Shown: positions 25,409 to 33,347 of the stretch, in pieces
How the letters are laid out: each line of letters opens with the position of its first letter
How positions within the stretch are numbered: the first letter of the stretch is position 1
Origin: an uncultured Lachnospiraceae bacterium
GTDB taxonomy: Bacteria; Bacillota; Clostridia; Lachnospirales; Lachnospiraceae
Direction: 5' to 3'
DNA length: 64,000 nucleotides
NCBI GenBank assembly: GCA_910586125.1
Contig: CAJUHP010000012.1
Location: 1 to 64,000 of the forward strand
Notes under the pieces: model-generated
Told to the model about the DNA's origin: nothing
Databases searched by the model: none
What the model saw: the letters and a program-made list of their open reading frames with translations, nothing else
Program-made: the position numbers and the translations under genes

Positions 25409-28400
25409 TTACGGCTCCTGCAGCGTCTCTTCCTCTCCCAGATCCACCTTTTTCAGTTCTCTGCGGAAAAACAGATCATAGAGCACCGGCACAATATACA
25501 GCGTCATAAAGGTGGCATATGCTAGACCGCCAATGGTAACAACTGCCATTCCTTTGCCCATGGATGCCGCTGCGCTCTTGCTGAAGGCCATGGTAAACAT
25601 AGCTAAAATCGTTGTCATGGCTGTCATCAGAATCGGCCGCATACGGGTCATTCCGGTCTCCACCAGGGCTTCTCTTTTCGGCGCGCCGTCCAGACGAAGC
25701 TGATTCACATAATCCACAAATACAATGCCGTTATTCACCACAACGCCGGCCAGAACCAGAAATCCCATCATAGCAATCAGAGAAAGAGGCTCTTTGCTCA
25801 GCAAAATAGCCAGCAGGCCGCCGGTAAAGGCTAACGGAATCGTAAACAGCACGATAAACGGCGACAGAATGCTCTGGAACTGGGCAACCATGATCAGATA
25901 AATAAACACCACTGCCAGCGCTATCATCAGAAGCATATCCCGCATGGAATCCATGACGGCGGTACTCTCTCCGGCAATGGATACACTGCAGCCCGCCGGC
26001 ACTTCATACCCTGCCAAAAGCTGTTCCACTTGTCTGGCCAACAGCGTGGTATTATAGCCGTCCTCTGTAACAGCGCTGACGCTTAAATAGCGGGCCTGAT
26101 TGTCGCGGCGGATGGATACCAGCCCTTTGCCCTCTTCTTCCCTGGCAAATTCCGCGAGAGTATGCACTTCGGTTTCGCTTACTCCCTCTTCGTTCTGCGA
26201 GGTTGTCTCAAATTCTTGCTCCATCAGATTCGAGAGCGTCACTTCATCTGTTGTATCCACAATGATGACCGGATATTCCTGTCCGTCCATCCGAAGCGTT
26301 GTGGAAGTTTTCTCCGTGGTTAAAGACGACGCTAACTGACTGTAAATCTGCGCGACAGTCAGGCCGATCCCCATGGCCTTATCCTTGTCTACTACCACTC
26401 GGATTTCGGAGTCGCCGTCCTCCTGCCCGTTGGTGATGTCTGTAAAACCCTGCACTTGATCAAGCAGCGCCATCATATCTTCGCTGACCGCCAGCATGGT
26501 ATCCAGATCGTTTCCGTATATATCAATCTGCAGGCCGCTGGCCATCAGACTGGACATATCCATATTGGAGGTGGATACGCTGCCCTCCGCTCCTTCTTCG
26601 AGCAGGATCTGCTCCATCTGTACAGCCAGTTGTTTATTGTCCTGCGAGGCTTCCTCATCCAGCAGAACATAGAAGGAAAAGCTGACAGGCCCACCCGTCG
26701 AGCCGCCGCCTCCTCCCATCATACTCATCATACCGGCTCCGGACATGGCTCCCACCGTCTCCACACCCTCCAGCGCGGCAAAGCGGCTCATCACCCGGTC
26801 TGCCAGCACATAGGCTTCTTCATCCGAAGTCCCTTCCGGTGCTGACACGGATACGGACATCTGGTTTCCTCCCATTTCCGGAATCAGGATCAGTCCCATC
26901 TGCGTCACCTGCCATACGCTGAAAAGCAGCAGAGCGATGCTGACAGTCAGAGGTACCAGCTTGACCTTCAGACAAAACCGCAGCGACTTTTCATAAACCG
27001 CCATTATCCGGTCAAAGAGCGGGTGCGTCTTTTCCCTGCAGTTTTTCAGAACGGTAGCTCCCATACTTGGAACCACCGTCAGCGCTACGATCAGACTGGC
27101 GCCCAGGCTGTATCCGATTGTCAGAGCCATGTCGGTAAATAGCTGACGGGTCAGTCCTTCCGTAAACACAATTGGCAAAAATACGCATACCGTAGTCAGC
27201 GTGGAGGCAAAAATGGCTCCTGCCACCTGATTGGCCCCCTTCACCGCCGCTCTGGCTGCCGGTACCCCCTGGCTGCGCAGCCGGTATATATTTTCAATGA
27301 CTACGATGGAATTATCCACCAGCATGCCGACGCCCAGCGCCAGACCCGACAGGGAGATAATATTCAGCGTAATATTTGAAAAAAACATCAGCACTACAGC
27401 AAACAGCACACTGATCGGAATGCTGAATGCCACCACCACCGTAGGTTTGACATCCTTCAAAAACAAAGCCAGCACAAGAATAGCCAGCAATGCCCCCCAG
27501 ATCAGATTGGACATGACTTCATTGACAATCAGTTTAATGTAATCGCCCTGATCCATCAAGGGCGTGATCTCCAATCCCTCATACCGCTCTTCCAGCTCAG
27601 CAATTGCCTGGTTGCAGGCTTTGGACACGTCCGAGGTCCCTGCGGTGCTGGATTTGTAAATGCTTAGAAGAATCGCATCGCTGCCGTTCATTCTGGCATA
27701 GCTTTCCCCCGCGTTATCGATCATTGTCACATACGCGACATCCCGCAGGCGGATATCTCCGATATCATCAATCTGGCACAGCAGAGCGTCCTTTAATTCT
27801 TCTATCGAGGCAAATTCATCGCCTACCTTCAGAAGATACTGGTTCTCTCCCTCATAGATGTACCCGGCCGGCATGGAAAAGTTCTGCGCGTAAATCATCT
27901 GCGACAGCGTATTCATATTTAAAAGGGCATCCAGATTGGCATTTTCTAGCGCTGTCTCCCTCGCATTCTTCAGCGCTGTCTCCCCCTCCTTAAGCTGAGC
28001 CAGCGCGGATTCCAGGGCCGATTCTCCGGAAATCATCTGAGCGCTCATCGTACCAAAAGTGACGGCCGCCGTAATCTTTCCGGCCTCCAACTGCGTGTAG
28101 CCGTCCACCGCCTGCTGCACACTCTGATTTACCTGATCGAGCACCATCTTTGCGGTCTGAATCTCGATTTCCAGATTCGCTAATTCTGTTTCAATCTGCG
28201 GAATTCGGACTCCTGCGATCTCATGAAGCTGGGAAAGAGCATCCGTTGACAGCATGGAAGCCATCTCTCCCTGCCCTGCCGCCTGCAGCATGGCCTTTAC
28301 ACTTTCCAGCTTCTCCGGATGGGCCAACGCGTCCTCCACGTCTGCCGGCAGTCCTTCCCGCATGGCGGCAATCTGTTCTGTCACTGTCTGACGAGCCAGA

Positions 28401-29962
28401 GCCGGGGCTGCGGCATCCGCCGCCGCCTTTGTCTGAGAACGAATTGTCTCCGCCTGCTCCGCTGTGACGATCCCCTGTTCCACTGCGGCCAGAAGCATTT
28501 CTTCTGCGTTTTCTGCCGTAATCTCCCCTTCCAATGCAGCCGGCAGAATACGGCCGGAGAAAGCCAACTCCGTTTTAGCCGGCTTTGCGGCTGCAGGAGC
28601 CCCCGATACCTGACCGGTTTCCTGTATCTCATCCAAAGCAGAAGTGTTCGTCTCTTTGTTTTTTTCTGTCGGATTCGCCTGCGTCAGGTCCTCCTGTGCT
28701 TGTGCCGGATTGATCAGAACGGAATCCGACTCCGGCAATGTCTCTGCCGGGGCCTCTGAAACCGGGATCGATTCCGGCTGTGTCTCTGCCGGGGCCGTCG
28801 AAACCGGGGTCGATTCCTCTGCCGCCGCTGTCTCCAGAGGCTGTGTTGCCTCTGTCTTTCCTTCACCTTGAGATTGTGTCGTCTGTTCTCCCGGCATCGG
28901 AGGCAATTCCGGCAAGGTCTGATCCGAAACCCATTTCAGCCCCTGAACTTCTACCGCCAACAGGCTTCGGTATATCTGATCTTGAACCATGGGATAAACC
29001 TGAGCGTACATGGCAGAGTATGTCTGATCATACTGTTCGCTGCCCGGAGTCGTCGAAGCGATCAGCTCCCGGAACGCCTTATTGATGTTCTCGTAATTCT
29101 CTGCAATCTGATGATCGCTGTAGGCCTTTTGCTCCATCTCCAGCGCCATCTTACTGGCCTCCAGACCACTCACCTGCGCGCTGTATGCGGATTGCGTAGC
29201 CAGAGCCTGATCCAAAAGCAGACTGGTTTCTGCCAGTTGACTGGTCGTGCTGTCTTGCTGCGAGGCCAGCTCCTTCTTTCCGGATTCCAGTTCTTCTTTG
29301 GCATCGTCAATCTCCGCTCTGGCGTCTTTTAACTCCTGCTCGGCATCATCCATAGCCGCCGTCACCTTACTGCTCAATTTCCGATTGATATCATCAATCT
29401 TCTCCTGTACCAGCCGGATCTCCACGCTCTTCTCCACCAGTCCGCTGCCCTCCACACTGGCCACACCGCTCTGCCTCTCCAAATAAGGCGTTACCTCGTC
29501 CTGTACGAACTGCGTCAGACCATAAATATCCATGTTCTCACGGGATACGCTGACCATCATGGTGGCCATCATATCCGGTGAAATTTCCAAGAGCATCGGA
29601 GTTCCTACTGTTTCAGGCAGTGTCAACTGATCAATCGCAGTGGAAAGTTTAACCATAGCGCTGTCCATATTGGTGTCTTCTTCAAATTCCAGCACCACCA
29701 TACTGAAATTTTCACTAGATGTACTGGTCACATTCTCCACGCCGTTGACCGTTCCTAAACTGGATTCTAAAAGCTGCGTGACGCCGCTCTCCACCCGCTC
29801 TGGCGACGCTCCCGGATAGGAGGTTACAACCACCACATAAGGAAGGCTCATGGCCGGCAGCAGATCCGTCGTCATACGAGTAAAACTGACAAATCCCAAT
29901 ACCAGCAGCATAATCACGCCTACCACCACTGTAAAAGGCTTTTGGACGCTAAATTTAGGCAT
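25409..29962 (-). CDS. RND-family efflux permease with a large extracytoplasmic insertion
   Basis: AcrB/HAE1-type transporter of 1517 residues, against about 1020-1050 for the family. Residues 1-200 follow the usual start (membrane helix, then MSLPYVVVVTSYPGASPERVE). Residues about 200-690 are an insertion in the first porter domain containing coiled-coil segments (AEIDDAKEELESGKKEL) and a Pro/Glu/Thr-rich linker. The canonical helices and central motifs then resume (GVGMLVDNSIVVIENIYR). It lacks an outer-membrane partner, as expected for a Gram-positive, and no membrane-fusion protein is adjacent. It is divergent from a TetR regulator that probably controls it. Confidence 0.92.
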   Translation of the reverse strand: MPKFSVQKPFTVVVGVIMLLVLGFVSFTRMTTDLLPAMSLPYVVVVTSYPGASPERVESGVTQLLESSLGTVNGVENVTSTSSENFSMVVLEFEEDTNMDSAMVKLSTAIDQLTLPETVGTPMLLEISPDMMATMMVSVSRENMDIYGLTQFVQDEVTPYLERQSGVASVEGSGLVEKSVEIRLVQEKIDDINRKLSSKVTAAMDDAEQELKDARAEIDDAKEELESGKKELASQQDSTTSQLAETSLLLDQALATQSAYSAQVSGLEASKMALEMEQKAYSDHQIAENYENINKAFRELIASTTPGSEQYDQTYSAMYAQVYPMVQDQIYRSLLAVEVQGLKWVSDQTLPELPPMPGEQTTQSQGEGKTEATQPLETAAAEESTPVSTAPAETQPESIPVSEAPAETLPESDSVLINPAQAQEDLTQANPTEKNKETNTSALDEIQETGQVSGAPAAAKPAKTELAFSGRILPAALEGEITAENAEEMLLAAVEQGIVTAEQAETIRSQTKAAADAAAPALARQTVTEQIAAMREGLPADVEDALAHPEKLESVKAMLQAAGQGEMASMLSTDALSQLHEIAGVRIPQIETELANLEIEIQTAKMVLDQVNQSVQQAVDGYTQLEAGKITAAVTFGTMSAQMISGESALESALAQLKEGETALKNARETALENANLDALLNMNTLSQMIYAQNFSMPAGYIYEGENQYLLKVGDEFASIEELKDALLCQIDDIGDIRLRDVAYVTMIDNAGESYARMNGSDAILLSIYKSSTAGTSDVSKACNQAIAELEERYEGLEITPLMDQGDYIKLIVNEVMSNLIWGALLAILVLALFLKDVKPTVVVAFSIPISVLFAVVLMFFSNITLNIISLSGLALGVGMLVDNSIVVIENIYRLRSQGVPAARAAVKGANQVAGAIFASTLTTVCVFLPIVFTEGLTRQLFTDMALTIGYSLGASLIVALTVVPSMGATVLKNCREKTHPLFDRIMAVYEKSLRFCLKVKLVPLTVSIALLLFSVWQVTQMGLILIPEMGGNQMSVSVSAPEGTSDEEAYVLADRVMSRFAALEGVETVGAMSGAGMMSMMGGGGGSTGGPVSFSFYVLLDEEASQDNKQLAVQMEQILLEEGAEGSVSTSNMDMSSLMASGLQIDIYGNDLDTMLAVSEDMMALLDQVQGFTDITNGQEDGDSEIRVVVDKDKAMGIGLTVAQIYSQLASSLTTEKTSTTLRMDGQEYPVIIVDTTDEVTLSNLMEQEFETTSQNEEGVSETEVHTLAEFAREEEGKGLVSIRRDNQARYLSVSAVTEDGYNTTLLARQVEQLLAGYEVPAGCSVSIAGESTAVMDSMRDMLLMIALAVVFIYLIMVAQFQSILSPFIVLFTIPLAFTGGLLAILLSKEPLSLIAMMGFLVLAGVVVNNGIVFVDYVNQLRLDGAPKREALVETGMTRMRPILMTAMTTILAMFTMAFSKSAAASMGKGMAVVTIGGLAYATFMTLYIVPVLYDLFFRRELKKVDLGEEETLQEP

Positions 29963-30029
29963 CTTTTCTCTTCTCTCCTTCTGTCCTGATTCCCCTCGGC
30001 ATATCCTGAAAATGCCTCAATGGCCCTAT

Positions 30030-30058
30030 TTTATAGCGTTTCTTGCTTTTCTGCAATA
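30030..30058 (-). promoter_or_regulatory. Possible promoter of the RND permease
   Basis: TATTGC (30053-30058), 17 bp, TATAAA (30030-30035) on the minus strand. The -35 box is poor. Placed 67 bp upstream of the start codon and back-to-back with the tetR promoter. Confidence 0.4.
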
Positions 30059-30100
30059 GGCAATTTTCAACAGAATGTTGAGTACAAAAACTCCTGTTTC

Positions 30101-30129
30101 TTGACATGCGCATTCTATTATGCTATGCT
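30101..30129 (+). promoter_or_regulatory. Promoter of the tetR-type regulator
   Basis: TTGACA (30101-30106), a 17-bp spacer and TATGCT (30124-30129), 45 bp before the tetR start. A small inverted repeat, GAGT-6-ACTC (30080-30093), between the two divergent promoters is a possible but unproven operator. Confidence 0.65.
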
Positions 30130-30173
30130 TGAAAAAATCGGCAAAACCGCATCAGTAAAGGAGAAATAGGAGT

Positions 30174-30815
30174 ATGGGAAAGAAGCCGGCACAGTCCGCT
30201 GCCACCAGACAAAAGCTCATTGACGCTTTCTGGAAGCTCTATACCGAAAAAGGAGTCGAGCAGATCACAGTCAAAGAAATCACCGATTCCGCCGGCTGCA
30301 ATCGGGGAACTTTTTATCTGCATTTTAAGGACGTCTACGATCTGTTGAACCAGATCGAAGATTCTCTGTTTCCGGACGGCATTCTGCCGCCGGAGGAAGA
30401 AGGGGAATGTCAAAAGCTCACCATCCGCCAGATGATCGAAAAAATGGCGTTTTGCTATGAACAAAACAGCCGGTATATCACCGTACTTTTAGGAGGTCAC
30501 GGCGATCCCCGCTTTGCGTACCGTCTCAAAGAGCACTATATGTCCATCCTGGAACTGCTTCCTCTGGCAGAAAATATGGATGAGATTTCCCGCCGTTTCT
30601 TTTTTGAATACTGCTGCGGCGGGATTCAGGCCATGATCCGTTTTTGGCTCAACACCACTCCGCGCCTTTCGGTTGAAGATTTTATCCTTCTGGCAATCCG
30701 CGTCGTTCTGCCGCAATATGCCGATGCGATCTTAAGCCAGCTTGATAAACCGCTTGACAGCGTTTTAAAGAAAAATCCCGCCGGCTATGAGGCAGATTCG
30801 GCAAATTTATCTTGA
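30174..30815 (+). CDS. TetR/AcrR-family transcriptional regulator
   Basis: Repressor of 213 residues. The N-terminal helix-turn-helix (about 10-55) shows ATRQKLIDAFWKLYTEKG and EITDSAGCNRGTFYLHFKD, the standard TetR DNA-binding signature. The C-terminal helical domain would bind a ligand. It is divergently oriented to the RND permease and most likely controls it and itself. Its stop codon overlaps the -35 box of the next promoter. ATG start with GGAG upstream. Confidence 0.93.
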   Translation: MGKKPAQSAATRQKLIDAFWKLYTEKGVEQITVKEITDSAGCNRGTFYLHFKDVYDLLNQIEDSLFPDGILPPEEEGECQKLTIRQMIEKMAFCYEQNSRYITVLLGGHGDPRFAYRLKEHYMSILELLPLAENMDEISRRFFFEYCCGGIQAMIRFWLNTTPRLSVEDFILLAIRVVLPQYADAILSQLDKPLDSVLKKNPAGYEADSANLS

Positions 30816-30850
30816 CACATTCCTTTTTTTGCAGTATGACAGTACTGTCA
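30812..30850 (+). promoter_or_regulatory. Promoter with an overlapping 14-bp palindrome ahead of the PII-like/antiporter pair
   Basis: TTGACA (30812-30817), a 17-bp spacer, TATGAC (30835-30840). The perfect palindrome TGACAGTACTGTCA (30837-30850) overlaps the -10 box and start site, a typical operator position. The bound protein is unknown. The same palindrome was not seen at the tetR/RND promoters. Confidence 0.65.
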
Positions 30851-30906
30851 CGCAGGCGTTAAATGGCGCCTCAATCTATCTCATTTTTTCATCAGGAGGA
30901 GAAACT

Positions 30907-31272
30907 ATGAATGAAAAAGCTATGCTGATAGTCGTTCTGAACAAAATCGAGATGTTAGATAAACTTCTGACAGCCCTGAACGACGGTGGAATCCGGGGCG
31001 CTACCGTACTGAATTCCATCGGTATGGCCCATGAACTCGCCAGCCTGGAGGATAACTTTATGATCAGCTCCCTGCGGGCCATGTTTGCTTCCGGCCAAAG
31101 AGAAAACCGCACTATTTTTATGGTTATCGACAGCCAGCGCATCACCACCGCCACCCAGATCATCGACAGTGTGATCGACCTGCGCAAACCCGATACGGGA
31201 ATTCTGTTCGCTGTACCTGTTCTGTTTGCCGCCGGTATCAAAGAAGAAAATGAGGACGCTAGCCATGCCTGA
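30907..31272 (+). CDS. Small PII-like (ferredoxin-fold) regulatory protein
   Basis: Protein of 121 residues with the layout of PII-like signalling proteins: a first beta strand (AMLIVVLN), a helix beginning KIEMLDKLLTALNDGGIRGATVL, a middle loop and a final strand ILFAVPVLFAAG. The canonical PII uridylylation motif is not visible, so it is a divergent family member at best. The ATG at 30907 has AGGAGG upstream. Its end overlaps the start of the antiporter gene by 8 bp, which implies coupled expression and suggests that it gates or senses for that transporter. Confidence 0.65.
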   Translation: MNEKAMLIVVLNKIEMLDKLLTALNDGGIRGATVLNSIGMAHELASLEDNFMISSLRAMFASGQRENRTIFMVIDSQRITTATQIIDSVIDLRKPDTGILFAVPVLFAAGIKEENEDASHA

Positions 31273-32446
31273 ACTGAATACCATGATGTATCTCTCCTTG
31301 CTGCTTTTAGGCGGTCTGTTCTGCGGACGGCTGGTAAAACATATCAAGCTGCCCAATGTTACCGGCTATCTTCTGGCGGGCCTTCTGATGGGACCCTGCG
31401 TCCTGAAAATCCTTCCCGAAGCGACCGTCAACAGCTTTAATCTGATTTCTCAGATGGCTCTGGCCTTTATCGCTTTTACCATCGGCCTGTCCTTTAAACG
31501 CAGTTATTTTAAGCGGGTGGGAACCGCTCCGGTAATCATCGCCATCTTTGAAGCGCTGGCTGCTGTCTTTTTCGTTCAGCTTATTCTGGTGCTCGCCGGT
31601 TTTGATCCGGCATTCTCCATCGTTCTGGGCGCTATTGCCGCCGCCACCGCTCCGGCCGCCACAATTATGGTTATCAAACAGTATCATGCCAAAGGACCGT
31701 TAACCGATACTCTGTTGAGTGTTGTGGCCATTGACGACGCTGTGGCTTTGGTCGCTTTCGGCTTTGCGGTAACAATCGCCAAAACCATGACAAGCGCAGG
31801 TGATACCAACCTGCTCTTATCACTGTTAGAGCCCTTTGGGGAAGTTTTTCTGTCGCTTTTAATCGGCCTGGTTCTGGGAGTTTTGATCACGGTTCCCCTG
31901 AAGCATTTCAAGAAGCAGGGCAACCGCCTGGTCATTCTGATTGCTTTCGTCTTTTTAAGCAGTTCCTTAGCCTCACAGTTTGGCGTGTCCGAGCTGTTGG
32001 CCTGTATGATGGCCGGAGCCGCCTTCTGTAATATTTCACCGGAATCGGACCGATTGGCTGATCTGGCTGACCAGATTACTCCTCCGCTGTTTTTGATGTT
32101 CTTTGTCGTCTCCGGGGCCAGCCTGGATATCTCCATTCTGCCCTCCATCGGCCTTATCGGGATCATCTATGTAACCGTCCGCGTGATTGGCAAAATCACC
32201 GGCGCTTATCTGGGCGCTAAGATTATGAAAACGCCTTCCCAGGTCGCCAAATACTTAGGCCCCACGCTGATCCCCCAGGCCGGTGTCGCAATCGGTCTTA
32301 CCATCGTGGCGCAGAGCGTTGTTCCGGAGTACGCGGATACCATACGCGCTGTCGTTTTGTGCGGCACTCTGATCTATGAACTGGTCGGCCCTGTCATTAC
32401 CAAATGGTCTTTGACCAAAGCCGGTGAAATCAAATCAGAGTCGTAG
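31265..32446 (+). CDS. CPA2-family monovalent cation:proton antiporter
   Basis: Integral membrane antiporter of 393 residues with about 12 hydrophobic segments, of the Kef/NapA/CPA2 type. Visible features: the LLAGLLMGP start, FTIGLSFKRSY, the ion-binding region VVAIDDAVALVAFG with paired Asp, and PQAGVAIGLTIVAQ near the end. No cytoplasmic TrkA-N or TrkA-C domain follows, so the small PII-like protein may take over regulation. ATG at 31265 inside the upstream gene. Confidence 0.9.
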   Translation: MPELNTMMYLSLLLLGGLFCGRLVKHIKLPNVTGYLLAGLLMGPCVLKILPEATVNSFNLISQMALAFIAFTIGLSFKRSYFKRVGTAPVIIAIFEALAAVFFVQLILVLAGFDPAFSIVLGAIAAATAPAATIMVIKQYHAKGPLTDTLLSVVAIDDAVALVAFGFAVTIAKTMTSAGDTNLLLSLLEPFGEVFLSLLIGLVLGVLITVPLKHFKKQGNRLVILIAFVFLSSSLASQFGVSELLACMMAGAAFCNISPESDRLADLADQITPPLFLMFFVVSGASLDISILPSIGLIGIIYVTVRVIGKITGAYLGAKIMKTPSQVAKYLGPTLIPQAGVAIGLTIVAQSVVPEYADTIRAVVLCGTLIYELVGPVITKWSLTKAGEIKSES

Positions 32447-32486
32447 TGAAAATAGACGCAAATCCATTGATTCAAAAATGGTTCTT

Positions 32487-33347
32487 TCAGGATTCTCTCA
32501 CGGCCAGAATCATTCTTCTGCACTGTCTGCGATAGCAGGTAGACAGAAGGATGGTCTGCCGGCCCTCTTCGGCATCCAGCTTTGTTTTGGTATCATACAG
32601 GCTTTTCTGCTGAAATAGGTTATAGTACGCCTGTGCGTCGGCATCGTCTTCAAAGGCATAGCGGTACCATTCTGTTTCGATCCCCTCAGTCACCATACAG
32701 GCAGCAATTCGATATTGCCTCTTTGTTCCGTCCGGCATGTGCAGATAAATATAGGGATAATTCCTATAAAAGCTCTCTCTTTTATAGGAATGCAGGGAAG
32801 AAAACATACTGGAATCCAGAAGATTATGACCATAAATTAATACATTCCGGCTTTCCATCCCATCCGGCCCAGAACCATCTATATGTATTGCCCCCTGTTT
32901 CCCCTCTCTTCCATCCATCAGATGCGTCAAATAGTAATTGCTATCTCCATATCGAAATAACACCGGATAGCTGACCTTTGTCCCTGGTATCTCAATCCAG
33001 GCTGTCACGTCTGGGTTGATCTCCTGAAGAGCCCCAAAGTCTATCTGATCTATTTGGCTGGTATCTGGCTTTTCTTCTTCATAAGCATTCTCTTTTTGCT
33101 GGTTCTCCGGCAATCCGGGGTCTTGACGGGTTCTTATGGTGTCTTCACACACAGTCTCGGTCTCTGTTTCCCGGATCACACAGGATGCTTCTACAAACGC
33201 ATACAGCTTCTGTCCCTTTTGATATTTTTCTGCTTCCCAGCCTGTCAGCAGAATACCTGCCGCCGTAAGGCCGAGGCCAAGGATGGCCTTCATGAAAGCC
33301 ATCCCTCTCCTGACCCTTAGAAGCACTTTTTTATCTGCCTCTCTCAA
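32487..33347 (-). CDS. Class B sortase
   Basis: Membrane-anchored transpeptidase of 286 residues. It has an N-terminal membrane segment (about 17-36), a spacer, and a sortase domain from about 105 (NPDVTAWIEIPGTKVSYPV) with His174 (IYGHNL), Cys271 (LLSTC) and Arg277/278. The WIEIPGT and LSTC patterns are class B. After the catalytic Cys comes YRRQCRR, with a second Cys, instead of the usual loop, and the protein stops soon after. It starts with TTG at 33347 behind GGAGGAGGA, overlapping the adhesin stop by 4 bp (TTGA), so it should be translated with its substrate. Confidence 0.88.
   Translation of the reverse strand: MREADKKVLLRVRRGMAFMKAILGLGLTAAGILLTGWEAEKYQKGQKLYAFVEASCVIRETETETVCEDTIRTRQDPGLPENQQKENAYEEEKPDTSQIDQIDFGALQEINPDVTAWIEIPGTKVSYPVLFRYGDSNYYLTHLMDGREGKQGAIHIDGSGPDGMESRNVLIYGHNLLDSSMFSSLHSYKRESFYRNYPYIYLHMPDGTKRQYRIAACMVTEGIETEWYRYAFEDDADAQAYYNLFQQKSLYDTKTKLDAEEGRQTILLSTCYRRQCRRMILAVRES

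Noticed and set aside
26900..29960. Two separate genes (permease and coiled-coil protein) joined by an error
   Set aside because: The reading frame is uninterrupted and the porter and membrane domains continue correctly on both sides of the insertion.
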